DNA of 64,000 nucleotides from Actinomycetes bacterium (GCA_021791145.1 JAJYXE010000033.1:51131-115130); one strand, 5' to 3'; counted from the stretch's first letter, positions 26,061 through 37,728 are shown. Translations and numbers: made by a program. The notes: a model not told the origin generated them from the sequence alone.

Positions 26061-26999
26061 GTGCCAACCGTGAGGATCATCGGGCCGGGACGGGCTGGAC
26101 GCTCCCTCGCCCGCGCGCTCGACCAGGCCGGCTGGACCGTGCTGCCGCTGCTCGGCAGGGACGACGACGTGACCGCCGCCGCCGGCGGGACCGACGTGCT
26201 CGTGCTGGCGGTCCCCGACGACAGGATCGTCGAGGTCGGCGCCGCGGTCCGCCCCGTCGCGTCGACGCCGGTGCTCCATCTCGCCGGCTCGCTCGGTCCC
26301 GACGTCCTCGTCCCCCACGTGCGGCGGGGCGCCCTGCACCCGCTGGTCGCCCTGCCCGACCCGGAGATCGGCGCGGCCCGCCTGCGGTCCGGGATCACCT
26401 TCGCGGTCGCCGGCGACCGCGTCGCGCAGGAGGTCGCCGTGGCGCTCGGGGGCACGGCCGTCCATGTGGACGACGGCGTCCGGGCGGCGTACCACGCCGC
26501 GGCGTCGGTCGCCGCCAACCACGTCGTCGCGCTCTTGGGCCACGTCGAGCGGATCGCCCGCGCTGCCGGGCTCCCTCTCGAGGCGTTCCTGCCGCTCGCG
26601 CGCGCCGCGGTCGACGACGCCGGTCGGCTCGGGCCGCGCCGCGCCCTCACCGGCCCGGCGGCGCGGGGGGACTGGCAGACCCTCGCCCGCCACCTCGACG
26701 CCGTGCCGGAGCCCGAGCGGGCTGCCTACAGGGCGGGCGTCGGTCTCGCGTTGCAGCTGACGGTAGGGACCGGGGGAGGCGGCGCGCGACCAGCCGGGCC
26801 GCCACCAGCCGGGCCGCCACTAGCCCAGTCGCCACCAGCCGAGTCGCTGCACGCCGGGCCGCTGCACGCCGAGCCGCTGCACGCCGAGCCGCTGCACGCC
26901 GGGCCGCTGCACGCCGAGCCGGTCGAAGCCGTGCCCGGTCGCGAGGTGGACGCGGCTCCGCCAGCACGCGCCTCGGTCAACGGCGCTGCCCGCGGCTGA
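26061..26999 (+). CDS. Rossmann-like / DUF2520 protein with repetitive C-terminal tail
   Basis: The 312-residue protein begins VPTVRIIGPGRAGRSLARALDQAGW, an NAD(P)-type Rossmann motif. It continues with VLAVPDDRIVEV, HLAGSLGPDVL, GALHPLVALPDP and a helical DUF2520 domain (AYHAAASVAANHVVALLGHVE). Such proteins usually neighbour panC and are related to ketopantoate and hydroxyacid dehydrogenases; their reaction is not established. Residues about 245-290 are nine five-residue units such as HAGPL and HAEPL, encoded by a 15-bp repeat. AAGGAGG ends 5 nt before the GTG start, one of the clearest Shine-Dalgarno sequences here. Confidence 0.85.
   Translation: MPTVRIIGPGRAGRSLARALDQAGWTVLPLLGRDDDVTAAAGGTDVLVLAVPDDRIVEVGAAVRPVASTPVLHLAGSLGPDVLVPHVRRGALHPLVALPDPEIGAARLRSGITFAVAGDRVAQEVAVALGGTAVHVDDGVRAAYHAAASVAANHVVALLGHVERIARAAGLPLEAFLPLARAAVDDAGRLGPRRALTGPAARGDWQTLARHLDAVPEPERAAYRAGVGLALQLTVGTGGGGARPAGPPPAGPPLAQSPPAESLHAGPLHAEPLHAEPLHAGPLHAEPVEAVPGREVDAAPPARASVNGAARG
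26791..26925 (+). repeat. 15-bp tandem repeat at the 3' end of the DUF2520 gene
   Basis: Nine imperfect 15-bp units; the later ones read GCCGRGCCGCTGCAC and encode Pro-Leu-His-Ala plus Gly or Glu. They end about 75 bp before the stop. Confidence 0.9.
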
Positions 27000-27001
27000 C
27001 G

Positions 27002-27907
27002 GTGCGGGTCGTCGGCGACCCGGCCGAGTTCCGCTCCGCGCTCGAGCGTGCTCGGCAGGCCGGGGAGCGGGTCGGCTTCGTGCCGACCATGGGGGCGCTG
27101 CACGCCGGGCATCGCTCGCTGATCCAGCGGGCGGTCACCGAGCGCGAGCACGTCGCCGTGTCCATCTTCGTCAACCCGCTGCAGTTCGACCGCCCTGACG
27201 ACCTCGCCCGGTACCCTCAGACGATGGACGCCGACCTCCGGACCTGCGAGGAGGCCGGCGTTCGGACGCTCTTTGCGCCTGCGGCGGAGGCGATGCTCCC
27301 TCCCGGGTCGACGACCAGGGTGTCGGTCACCGACCTCGCTTCCCGTTTCGAGGGCGCCTCGAGGCAGGGCCACCTCGACGGCGTCGCCACCGTCGTGACG
27401 AAGCTCTTCTTTCTCGCCGGCACGTGCGCCGCCTACTTCGGTGAGAAGGACTACCAGCAGCTCGTGCTCGTGCGCCGGCTGGTCGCGGACCTGGGGGTGC
27501 CGGTGGACGTCGTCGGGTGCCCGACGGTCCGAGAGCCCGACGGGCTCGCACTCTCGAGCCGGAACCTGCGACTCTCGGCCGCCGAACGGGCGGCGGCAAC
27601 CGTGCTGTGGCGCGCGCTCGGAGCGGGCCGGGACGCGGTGGCGGCCGGTGAGGACCGTCCCGGCGAGGTCGCGGCGGCGATGGCCGCCGCGGTCGATGCC
27701 GAGCCGCTGGCGCGCCTCGACTACGCCGCTGCGGTCGACGCAGCCGACTTGACGGTGCCCTCGTCGTTGTCGGAGCCCGCCACGCTGCGGCTCATCGTCG
27801 CGGCAGAGATCGGGCCAGTGCGGCTCATCGACAACTGTCCGGCGCTGCGCCCGTCGGAGCTTCCCCTTCTCGGCAGAGACGGCGCCCTGGGAGGGGCGAG
27901 GGGGTGA
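27002..27907 (+). CDS. panC: Pantothenate synthetase
   Basis: The 301-residue enzyme condenses pantoate and beta-alanine with ATP. It shows VPTMGALHAGHRSLI (HxGH nucleotide motif), VSIFVNPLQFD, ARYPQTMDADL, FEGASRQGHLDGVATVVTKLF, CAAYFGEKDYQQL and the KMSKS-like REPDGLALSSRN. The GTG at 27002, 2 nt after the DUF2520 stop, gives the normal N-terminus. The stop overlaps nadB by 4 nt. PanD, often next to panC, is not here. Confidence 0.95.
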   Translation: MRVVGDPAEFRSALERARQAGERVGFVPTMGALHAGHRSLIQRAVTEREHVAVSIFVNPLQFDRPDDLARYPQTMDADLRTCEEAGVRTLFAPAAEAMLPPGSTTRVSVTDLASRFEGASRQGHLDGVATVVTKLFFLAGTCAAYFGEKDYQQLVLVRRLVADLGVPVDVVGCPTVREPDGLALSSRNLRLSAAERAAATVLWRALGAGRDAVAAGEDRPGEVAAAMAAAVDAEPLARLDYAAAVDAADLTVPSSLSEPATLRLIVAAEIGPVRLIDNCPALRPSELPLLGRDGALGGARG

Positions 27908-29604
27908 GCGAGTTGCGCGAGAAGCGGCCGGCGCAGGTCGGGCCGTTCGATGTGCTCGTCCTCGGCAGCGGCGTCGCGGGCCTCTCTGTGGCGGTCCGGC
28001 TCTGTCGGGCGAGCGAACGGCTGTCCGTCGCCGTGCTGACGAAGGGCGCGCTCTGCGAGTCGACGACCCGATGGGCCCAGGGCGGGGTCGCCGCGGTGCT
28101 CGGCGCCGACGAGGACTCGACGGACCTCCATCTCGCGGACACGCTCGAGGCAGGGGCAGGACTGTGCGATGTCGATGCCGTCCGGGTCCTCGTCGACGAA
28201 GGCCCGGCGCGCGTGGAGGAGCTCATCGCGCTCGGCGCCCGTTTCGACCGCGAGGCGTCCGGCGCCCTTTCGCTCGCGCGTGAGGGCGGCCACTCGAGGC
28301 CCCGCGTCCTGCACGCGGGCGGCGCCGCGACGGGCGCCGAGGTGGAGCGGGCGCTCGTCGCGGCGACCCTGTCGGGCGCTGCGGCGGTCCTCGAGCGATG
28401 GTTCGCGCTCGACCTCCTCATCGACGCCGGCCGGTGCGCAGGGGTGCGTGCGCTCGCGCCCGACGGGGCGCCTGTTCGGGTCCTCGCCTCGCACGTCGTC
28501 TTGGCGACCGGGGGCGCGGGGCAGCTCTTCGCCGTCACGACCAACCCTGCCGAGGCGACCGGCGACGGTGTTGCGATGGCGCTGCGCGCCGGGGTCCCGG
28601 TCGCGGACCTCGAGTTCATCCAGTTCCACCCCACCGCGCTCCACCATCCGCTCATGCCCCGGCCGCTCCTCTCGGAGGCGCTGCGCGGGCACGGTGCGCT
28701 CCTCCGGGACCTCGAGGGTGAGCGGTTCTGCGACGAGCTCTCTCCGCGCGACGTGGTGAGCCGTGCGATGGCTCGTCGGATGGCCGAGCAGGGTGCCGAC
28801 CACCTCTGGCTCGATGCCACCGGTCTCGAGCGGTTCGACGAGCGCTTCCCGACGATCGCGGCGTCGCTGCACGCGGCCGGCCTCGAGCCCGGGCGGGAGT
28901 GGCTCCCGGTCGCTCCTGCAGCCCACCACGTCTCGGGGGGCGTCGTCACCGACCTGTGGGGCGCTACCGCGCTCGAGGGGCTGTGGGCAGCGGGCGAGGT
29001 CGCATGCACGGGTGTGCACGGCGCCAACCGTCTCGCGTCCAACTCCCTTCTCGAGGGGATGGTGTTCGGCGCGCGCGCCGCCGAGGCGATCCTCGGCGGC
29101 GCCGGGCCGACGCCCACCGGCGTGCTCGGGACGCTGCAGGGCGCAGGGCAGATCCCGGTCCTGGCGATCACGCTGCACGAGCGCTCGCAGAGCGCCGGAC
29201 GCGAGCACGCCGCGCGCCACCGGCCGGCCGACGTCGCAAAGGCGCGCGCCTTGCTCGAAGAGGTGATGACCTCCGGCGCGGGGGTGGTGCGCACGGAGGC
29301 CTCGCTGCGGACCGCCTCCTCGGTCGCCGACGACGTCGCCGCGGACGTCGCCGCGGATGCGGCCACGTGCGGCACGAACCGGACAAAGAACGCCGCACGG
29401 TTTGAGCTCACCAACCTCGCGGACGTCGCGCGCGCCATCCTCGACGCCGCCCTGCGCCGCGAGGAGAGCAGGGGAGCCCACACGCGCGCGGACTTCCCCG
29501 AGAGGCGCGCGAACTGGCGCTGCCGCCAGGTGGCGATCGATGCTCGCGCCCGCGCCGATGCAGGTGGCGCCGACGGCGCCCCCCCCGGCCTGCGAGAGGC
29601 TTGA
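27904..29604 (+). CDS. nadB: L-aspartate oxidase
   Basis: The 566-residue flavoprotein oxidises L-aspartate to iminoaspartate for NAD synthesis. It has the FAD motif LVLGSGVAGLSVAV near residue 20, KGALCESTTRWAQGGVAAVLG, the active-site segment FIQFHPTALHHP, RPLLSEALRGHGALL, AAHHVSGGVVTDLWG and GANRLASNSLLEGMVFG. The C-terminal helical domain includes RRANWRCRQVAID. nadA and nadC, which usually accompany nadB, are missing here; coaX follows after 3 nt instead. Confidence 0.94.
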   Translation: MSELREKRPAQVGPFDVLVLGSGVAGLSVAVRLCRASERLSVAVLTKGALCESTTRWAQGGVAAVLGADEDSTDLHLADTLEAGAGLCDVDAVRVLVDEGPARVEELIALGARFDREASGALSLAREGGHSRPRVLHAGGAATGAEVERALVAATLSGAAAVLERWFALDLLIDAGRCAGVRALAPDGAPVRVLASHVVLATGGAGQLFAVTTNPAEATGDGVAMALRAGVPVADLEFIQFHPTALHHPLMPRPLLSEALRGHGALLRDLEGERFCDELSPRDVVSRAMARRMAEQGADHLWLDATGLERFDERFPTIAASLHAAGLEPGREWLPVAPAAHHVSGGVVTDLWGATALEGLWAAGEVACTGVHGANRLASNSLLEGMVFGARAAEAILGGAGPTPTGVLGTLQGAGQIPVLAITLHERSQSAGREHAARHRPADVAKARALLEEVMTSGAGVVRTEASLRTASSVADDVAADVAADAATCGTNRTKNAARFELTNLADVARAILDAALRREESRGAHTRADFPERRANWRCRQVAIDARARADAGGADGAPPGLREA

Positions 29605-29607
29605 GCG

Positions 29608-30471
29608 GTGCTGCTCGCCATCGACGCAGGCAACACCGAGACGGTCATCGGGCTGTTCGCCCTGAGCCCCGAGGACCGCGAAGCGGTCCCTTCGGCCGAC
29701 GTCGGCTTCGGCATCGGGGCGGAGCACCACGACGGGCACGACCTCACCCACCACTGGCGCCTGTCGACCGTCCCCTCGCGCACCCCCGACGAGTACGCGG
29801 TGCTGCTCACCCAGATCCTCGATCTCGAGGGTCTCGACATCGCCGAGACGGTCGGCGGGCTCGCGATCTGCTCGTCGGTCCCCTCGGTCACCGGCGAGCT
29901 GCGCCAGACTGCAGCCCGATGGTTCGGCGACGTGCCCTGCGTCGTGCTCGGACCGGGCACGAGGAGTGGCATGCCGGTGCGCTACGACAACCCGAAGGAC
30001 GTGGGCGCGGACCGGGTCGCGAACGCCGTCGGCGCCTTCGACCTCTACGGAGGACCCTGCGTCGTGGTCGACCTCGGCACCGCGACGACGTTCGACGCGA
30101 TCTCGAGCGCCGGCGAGTACCTCGGCGGGGCGATCGCCCCGGGGATCGCCATCAGCATGGAGGCGCTGTTCCGGCACGCCGCGGCACTGCGGCGTGTGGA
30201 GCTCGTCGAGCCCCGCTCGGCGATCGGCCGCTCCACCGCCGAGTCGATCCAGTCGGGCGCGCTGTACGGGTTCGCCGCGCAGGTCGACGGCATGTGCCGT
30301 CGCATCGTGGCGGAGCTCGGCGCGGCGACGATCGTGGCGACCGGCGGCCTCTCCGAGCTCGTCGCGCCGTACTCGGAGACCATCGAGCACGTCGAGCCAT
30401 GGCTCACTCTGCACGGGCTGCGTCTCGTCTACGAGCGCAACGTCACCACGAAAGCGCGCGGCGGCTCATGA
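29608..30471 (+). CDS. coaX: Type III pantothenate kinase
   Basis: The 287-residue ASKHA-fold kinase phosphorylates pantothenate in CoA synthesis. It has LLAIDAGNTETVIGLF (catalytic DxGNT), SSVPSVTGEL, YDNPKDVGADRVANAVGAF, VVVDLGTATTFDAIS and GGAIAPGI. It is about 30 residues longer than usual because of a charged insert near residues 20-45 (SPEDREAVPSADVG and the His/Asp run after it). Together with panC upstream it serves CoA supply. Its stop overlaps the lysS ATG. Confidence 0.94.
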   Translation: MLLAIDAGNTETVIGLFALSPEDREAVPSADVGFGIGAEHHDGHDLTHHWRLSTVPSRTPDEYAVLLTQILDLEGLDIAETVGGLAICSSVPSVTGELRQTAARWFGDVPCVVLGPGTRSGMPVRYDNPKDVGADRVANAVGAFDLYGGPCVVVDLGTATTFDAISSAGEYLGGAIAPGIAISMEALFRHAAALRRVELVEPRSAIGRSTAESIQSGALYGFAAQVDGMCRRIVAELGAATIVATGGLSELVAPYSETIEHVEPWLTLHGLRLVYERNVTTKARGGS

Positions 30472-31925
30472 CCACAGTGCCCTACCGCTTCGAGCAGACG
30501 GCTGCAGCCGCTGAGGTGGTCGAGCGCTGGAGCGGTCTCGCCGCTGGCGAGGAGTCCGGTGACAAGGTGGCCGTCGCAGGGCGGATCATGCTCTCGCGTC
30601 CGCAGGGCAGGCTCGCCTTCGCCGAGCTGCGTGACTCTTCGGGGGCCGTGCAGCTGTTCGCGCTGTCCGACGTGACCGAGGACTTCGACGCGTTCTGCCG
30701 GCTACGCCTCGGTGACTGGATCGGGGCAAGTGGCGAGGTCGTGCGCACGCGCCGTGGCGAGCTGTCGGTGAAGGTGGCGGACTGGGTGCTCCTCGCACAG
30801 GCACGACGGTCGTTTGGCGACAAGTGGCGAGGAGTGACCGAGGTCGAGACGCGCTTTCGCCAGCGCGAGGTCGACCTCTGGGCGAACCCCGAGAGCCGGC
30901 GGGCGCTCCTGCTTCGAAGCAGGCTGGTCCGTCGCATGCGCGAGCGCCTGTGGGACCTCGGGTTCATCGAGGTGGAGACCCCGATCCTCCACCCGATCCC
31001 GGGCGGCGCCCACGCCCGACCCTTCGTCACGCACTTCCGGGCGCTCGACATGGACGTGTACCTGCGGGTCGCCCCGGAGCTCTACCTGAAGCGGCTCGTG
31101 GTCGGCGGCTTCGAGAAGGTGTTCGAGATCGGCCGGCTGTTCCGCAACGAAGGGATGTCGCCCCGGCACAACCCCGAGTTCACCTCGCTCGAGCTCTACC
31201 AGGCGTACGCGGACTACCGGGACGTCATGGAGCTCGTCGAGAGCCTCGTGTCCGGGCTCTCGCTCGACCTCTGCGGCACGACCTCGATCACCTACCAAGG
31301 ACGGACGCTCGATCTGGCGCCGCCCTGGCGTCGCGCCACGATGTCCGAGGTGGTGCGCGAGGCGACCGGCCTCGACGTCAGCATGCACACGCCCCGCGAG
31401 ACGCTCGAGCGTTGGGCACGGGACGCCGGCATCCCAGTCGAGCACGGGTGGGGACCGGGGAAGCTCATGCTCGAGCTCTACGAGAAGACGACCGAGGGCG
31501 GTCTGTGGGGTCCGGTCTTCGTCTACGACTACCCGAAGGAGGTCTCGCCGCTCGCACGCGTGCACCGGGAGGACCCCTTGCTCGCCGAGCGCTTCGAGCC
31601 GGTGGTCGCCGGACGCGAGCTCGGCAACGCGTTCAGCGAGCTCGTCGATCCTGCCGAGCAGCTGGCGCGATTCGAGGAGCAGGCCGCTGCCCGCGCCGCC
31701 GGCGATGAGGAGGCCATGGTCGTCGACACCGACTACGTGCGTGCGCTCGAGCACGGCCTCCCCCCGACCGGAGGGCTCGGGATCGGCGTGGACCGGCTCG
31801 CGATGCTCTTCGCGGACGCGGCGCACATCAGGGAAGTCATCTCCTTCCCGATGATGCGGCCAGAGGGCGCTGGGGGCGAGGCAGGAGCCGTAGGCGGGCC
31901 CCGGTCAGCTGTCGAGGAGCCGTAG
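30468..31925 (+). CDS. lysS: Lysyl-tRNA synthetase, class II
   Basis: The 485-residue enzyme has an N-terminal OB anticodon-binding domain (VAVAGRIMLSRPQGRLAFAELRD, about 30-110). The class II catalytic core follows, with motif 1 in ESRRALLLRSRLVRRMRERLWDLGFIEVETPILHP, motif 2 FRNEGMSPRHNPEFTSLELY and motif 3 GLGIGVDRLAMLFAD. It starts at ATG 30468 overlapping coaX. The last 20 codons lie in a 29-bp-spaced direct duplication that continues into the convergent neighbour. Confidence 0.95.
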   Translation: MTTVPYRFEQTAAAAEVVERWSGLAAGEESGDKVAVAGRIMLSRPQGRLAFAELRDSSGAVQLFALSDVTEDFDAFCRLRLGDWIGASGEVVRTRRGELSVKVADWVLLAQARRSFGDKWRGVTEVETRFRQREVDLWANPESRRALLLRSRLVRRMRERLWDLGFIEVETPILHPIPGGAHARPFVTHFRALDMDVYLRVAPELYLKRLVVGGFEKVFEIGRLFRNEGMSPRHNPEFTSLELYQAYADYRDVMELVESLVSGLSLDLCGTTSITYQGRTLDLAPPWRRATMSEVVREATGLDVSMHTPRETLERWARDAGIPVEHGWGPGKLMLELYEKTTEGGLWGPVFVYDYPKEVSPLARVHREDPLLAERFEPVVAGRELGNAFSELVDPAEQLARFEEQAAARAAGDEEAMVVDTDYVRALEHGLPPTGGLGIGVDRLAMLFADAAHIREVISFPMMRPEGAGGEAGAVGGPRSAVEEP

Positions 31926-31944
31926 GCGGGCCCTCGGTCAGCTG
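31888..31944. repeat. Two-copy 29-bp direct repeat across the lysS / polyprenyl synthase junction
   Basis: GAGCCGTAGGCGGGCCC plus GGTCAGCTG occurs at 31888 and again at 31917 with a one-base insertion. The second copy contains the lysS stop and reaches the stop of the minus-strand gene, so the convergent junction itself is duplicated. Confidence 0.85.
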
Positions 31945-32912
31945 GGCAGGTCGTCGAGGAGGGAGCTTGCGAGCCGCTCGAGCCCCGAGGCGACGTGGCG
32001 AGGAGCGATCCCGCTCGCGGCGGCAATGGCTTGAGCCAGGTGGAGGCGGGCGATGGCCACCGTCCCTGCGACAGCCCGTGATTCGCTCACGATCGAGCGG
32101 GCCTTCTCGCGCTCGGGCTGGCCGAGGGGCTGCCCGAGGAGAGTCCTCAGCTCAGGGCCCGCGTCGGGATCGCGGAGCGCGAGCAGCACCGGGAGCGTGT
32201 ACACGCCCTCCGCGAGGTCCTGGCCGGGGGGCTTCCCGAGCTCGCCGTCCTCGGCGACCACGTCGAGCACGTCGTCTCGGAGCTGGAAGACCATCCCGAA
32301 GGCGCGCCCGAATTGGGTGAACGCCTCTACCTCCTCGCGCCGGGCGCCGCTCGTCAGCGCGCCGATCCGGCATGAGGCGGACATGAGCGCGGCAGTCTTC
32401 CCCGCGATCGCCGCGAAGTAGTCCTCCTCGTTGCGGTCCGTCTTGAAGCACGACCGCACCTCGACGACCTGCCCGTAGCAGAGCTGTCCGAGCGTCGTCG
32501 CGAGGAGCCCGGCGATCTCCGTGCCGAGCGCTGCGGCGATCGCCGCCGAGCGCGAGAGCAGATAGTCACCGGCGACGATCGCCACGAGGTTGCCGTACCG
32601 GCTGTTCACGCTCTCGACGTTCCGACGCACCGTTGCCTCGTCGATCACGTCGTCGTGGTAGAGCGACGCCAGGTGGACGAGCTCGACCGCGACCCCGCCC
32701 AGGAGGTCGTCTTCGCTCGCGGGGTGCTCGCCTCGCGTCGCCGCCACGAGCGCGAGCGCTGGGCGGAGGCGCTTGCCCCCCGCTGCGATGAGGTGCGTCG
32801 TGACGTCGTCGAGGAAGCTCTCCCCGGTCATCACCGATCCCGCGAGCAGGGGCTCGAGACGCTGCAGATCCTCGTCGACCATGGGGAGGTCGAGGGCCTC
32901 CGTGGGGTTCAC
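31938..32912 (-). CDS. Trans-polyprenyl diphosphate synthase (menaquinone side chain)
   Basis: The 324-residue enzyme elongates allylic diphosphates with isopentenyl diphosphate. It has GGKRLRPALALVAA, the first Asp-rich motif LYHDDVIDEATVRR and the second Asp-rich motif FQLRDDVLDV, plus GKTAALMSASCRIGAL. Two residues upstream of the first DDxxD are Leu and Tyr, compatible with a long-chain product; hepta-, octa- or nonaprenyl cannot be separated by eye. GTG 32912 is chosen because TAACGT lies 7 nt upstream on the minus strand. IspD and IspF for its precursors lie 5-6 kb away. It is divergent from clpC. Confidence 0.9.
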   Translation of the reverse strand: MNPTEALDLPMVDEDLQRLEPLLAGSVMTGESFLDDVTTHLIAAGGKRLRPALALVAATRGEHPASEDDLLGGVAVELVHLASLYHDDVIDEATVRRNVESVNSRYGNLVAIVAGDYLLSRSAAIAAALGTEIAGLLATTLGQLCYGQVVEVRSCFKTDRNEEDYFAAIAGKTAALMSASCRIGALTSGARREEVEAFTQFGRAFGMVFQLRDDVLDVVAEDGELGKPPGQDLAEGVYTLPVLLALRDPDAGPELRTLLGQPLGQPEREKARSIVSESRAVAGTVAIARLHLAQAIAAASGIAPRHVASGLERLASSLLDDLPS

Positions 32913-32919
32913 GTCCAGC

Positions 32920-32925
32920 ACGTTA
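32920..32925 (-). promoter_or_regulatory. -10 element TAACGT, leaderless promoter of the polyprenyl synthase
   Basis: TAACGT on the minus strand ends 7 nt before the GTG at 32912. The rest of the 319-bp divergent region toward clpC shows no gene. Confidence 0.45.
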
Positions 32926-33189
32926 CGCGACCGGTACAGGAGCGGAACACTTTCGCCGGCCCTGCCCCCAGCGGTCCCGCTCGTCGGGTCGTCCGCCCGG
33001 CGCTGTCGTTCGGGACGAACCTTTGTGGGCGTTGGGGCGGACCCAAGCCGATCCGCGGCCGCGATCCACGCGCCGGGCTCTTTCCCGACAAGCAGTGAGC
33101 TGGGCAAACGTCTCTCCGAGCCCGGGAGCCCCGGGCGCTGGGCCGGCGCGTCACCCGCAGTGCGCGGCGGCCGAGAGCCACCCTCCGGG

Positions 33190-33195
33190 TACACT
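33190..33195 (+). promoter_or_regulatory. -10 element TACACT of clpC
   Basis: TACACT lies 36 nt before the clpC GTG, giving a leader of about 30 nt that includes the GGAGG ribosome binding site at about 33220-33224. I see no convincing -35 or a HAIR/CIRCE element. Confidence 0.45.
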
Positions 33196-33231
33196 GCGTC
33201 TCTAGGAACGAGCCAGTACGGAGGCGGTCAC

Positions 33232-35742
<2,511 letters not shown>

Positions 35743-35846
35743 GCGTCTGGACGCCCGAGCGGACGCAGACTGCCCCAGGACGTGCAGCCCGCCACGGCTG
35801 GCGTTGCCGGTGCCCCCTCGCGGGCCGTTCGACTGCACGCCGCCGG

Positions 35847-35852
35847 TACGAT
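35847..35852 (+). promoter_or_regulatory. -10 element TACGAT, leaderless promoter of disA
   Basis: TACGAT ends 6 nt before the GTG at 35859. Confidence 0.5.
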
Positions 35853-35858
35853 GCGGCG

Positions 35859-37034
35859 GTGGCAGAGCCCGGCGACGCCTTGCTGGACGCGCTTGCGCTC
35901 GTCGCGCCGGGGACCCCGTTTCGCGAGGGACTTGACCGGGTCCTCCAAGCGAAGCGGGGAGCGCTGGTGGTCATCGACGATGGGCCGTCCGTGCTGGCGA
36001 TCTGCACCGGAGGCTTCGCTCTTGACGCCGAGTTCACGCCGCAACGGCTTTCCGAGCTCGCGAAGATGGACGGTGCGATCGTGCTCGACCCGAACGCGTC
36101 GCGCATCGTGAGAGCGAACGCCCACCTCATGCCACGCGCGTCGATCCCGACCAGCGAGACGGGCACCCGTCACCGCACGGCCGAGCGGGTGGCGCGCTCG
36201 TTGGGCGTGCCCGTGGTGACCGTGTCCGAGGCGATGTCGACGATCACCGTCTACCGCGGCTCGGCGAGGCACACGCTGCAGCAGCCCGCGCGCTTGATCG
36301 ATCGCGCCACCCAGGCGCTCGCGGCGGCGGAGCGGTTCAAGTCCCGGTTCGACCTCGCGCTCGCCGTCTTGTCGACCCTCGAGGTGGAGGACACGGCGTC
36401 GGTGAGCGACGTCGTCGGCGTGCTCCAGCCGGGGGAGATGGTCCTCCGGTTCGTCGAGGAGATCGAGGGCTACCTCGTCGAGCTCGGCGAGGACGGGCGA
36501 CTCATCCGCATGCAGATCGAAGAGCTGGGCGCTGGCGTCGACGAGGCACTCGGCCTCGTCGCACTCGACTACGTCGTGGTCCCCTCGGAGCCCGGAGCCG
36601 GTGGCCCAGACTCGGGCCAGCCCGAAGGCAACGGCGTGCACCCCGGGCGTGCCGCACGCGGCGATCTGGAGAGGGAGCACGTGTCCCTCCTCAGGCGCCG
36701 TGCCGACTCGGCGCTCGCCGCGCTCCACGGGCTGAGCCACGAGGAGCTGCTCGGGAGGACGCCCGTCGCGTCGGTGCTCGGCTTCGACCCCGTGCCCGAC
36801 GTCCTCGACACGCCCGTAGAGGCCCGGGGCTACCGGCTCCTCCACCGCCTTCCGCGGGTCTCCGAGGCGATCATCGAGCGGATCGTCGCGCGGTTCGCGA
36901 CCTTGCCGAGGCTCATGCAGGCGTCTCTCGCCGACCTCGAGAAGGTCGGTGGCGTCGGTGAGGCGAAGGCCCGGTCCGTGAAGGACGGGCTGTCGCGGAT
37001 GGTCGAGGCGACCATCCTCGAGCGCTACGAGTGA
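35859..37034 (+). CDS. disA: DNA integrity scanning diadenylate cyclase (c-di-AMP synthase)
   Basis: The 391-residue protein has the DAC domain with DGA at 71-73 (KMDGAIVLD) and RHR at 104-106 (TGTRHRTAERVA), both needed for c-di-AMP synthesis. A helical linker and C-terminal helix-hairpin-helix DNA-binding motifs (LPRLMQASLADLEKVGGVGEAKARSVKDGL) follow. An insert of about 25 residues (SEPGAGGPDSGQPEGNG) lies after the DAC domain. DisA scans DNA for branched structures and lowers c-di-AMP output on damage; c-di-AMP also controls potassium transport, and the TrkA pair lies in the same window. The start is set by TACGAT 6 nt upstream. Confidence 0.94.
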   Translation: MAEPGDALLDALALVAPGTPFREGLDRVLQAKRGALVVIDDGPSVLAICTGGFALDAEFTPQRLSELAKMDGAIVLDPNASRIVRANAHLMPRASIPTSETGTRHRTAERVARSLGVPVVTVSEAMSTITVYRGSARHTLQQPARLIDRATQALAAAERFKSRFDLALAVLSTLEVEDTASVSDVVGVLQPGEMVLRFVEEIEGYLVELGEDGRLIRMQIEELGAGVDEALGLVALDYVVVPSEPGAGGPDSGQPEGNGVHPGRAARGDLEREHVSLLRRRADSALAALHGLSHEELLGRTPVASVLGFDPVPDVLDTPVEARGYRLLHRLPRVSEAIIERIVARFATLPRLMQASLADLEKVGGVGEAKARSVKDGLSRMVEATILERYE

Positions 37035-37109
37035 AGCTGTACGTCCGGGACCTCCGCGACGAGGAGCGTGACCGACCGACGCCCCGCACTGCCCGCGGCG
37101 CCGATCCGG

Positions 37110-37115
37110 TACAAT
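37110..37115 (+). promoter_or_regulatory. -10 element TACAAT of carD
   Basis: TACAAT is a near-perfect actinobacterial -10 located 107 nt before the carD start, in a 188-bp gap after disA. It implies an untranslated leader of about 100 nt that shows no motif I recognise. Confidence 0.5.
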
Positions 37116-37222
37116 GGCTGGCCGCCGGCCCCACTTGGTCCGCAGCGTTGGAGCTGCAGCCGCCCATCGGCGACGCCCCCTGGCGGCACGCGGCGCCGCA
37201 GTCGAGACGTGCAAGGAGTTCC

Positions 37223-37699
37223 GTGTTCCAAGTCGGTGACAAGGTCGTCTACCCCCACCACGGCGCAGCCGTCGTCGAGAAGCGGGAGACCAAGGTGGCC
37301 TTCGGCCAGAAGCGTGAGTACCTGGTCCTGCGCCTGGCGTACGGCGACCTCACCTTGATGGTCCCGGCGGACAACACCGAGGGTGTCGGACTGCGTGAGG
37401 TCATCAACGACGAGGAGGTCGAGGAGGTGTTCGCCGTGCTCCGCAAGAAGGAGGCGCGGATGCCCACCAACTGGTCCCGGCGGTACAAGAACCACTCGGA
37501 GAAGCTCCGCTCCGGCGACATCTACCAAGTCGCCGAGGTCGTGCGGAACCTGTCCATCCGCGACAAGGACAAGGGGCTCTCGGCTGGGGAGAAGCGCATG
37601 CTGAGCCGCGCTCGCCAGATCCTCGTGTCCGAGCTCACCTTCGCGCTCGGCGTGGACGAGGAGGCAGCCGAGCAGCGCTTGAACGAGGCCTTGCCGTAA
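37223..37699 (+). CDS. carD: CarD-family transcriptional regulator
   Basis: The 158-residue protein has the RNA-polymerase-interacting Tudor-like domain at the N-terminus (FQVGDKVVYPHHGAAVVEKRE, LRLAYGDLTLMVPADN). The C-terminal DNA-binding helical domain has PTNWSRRYKNHSEKL, GDIYQVAEVVRNLSIRDKDKGLSAGEKRML. CarD stabilises the open complex at rRNA and other promoters. GTG 37223 has AAGGAG about 5 nt upstream. It is followed by ispD and ispF, the classic carD-ispD-ispF order of actinobacteria. Confidence 0.96.
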   Translation: MFQVGDKVVYPHHGAAVVEKRETKVAFGQKREYLVLRLAYGDLTLMVPADNTEGVGLREVINDEEVEEVFAVLRKKEARMPTNWSRRYKNHSEKLRSGDIYQVAEVVRNLSIRDKDKGLSAGEKRMLSRARQILVSELTFALGVDEEAAEQRLNEALP

Positions 37700-37728
37700 G
37701 CACGCCGGACGGCCCGCGGGCCGGCGCT

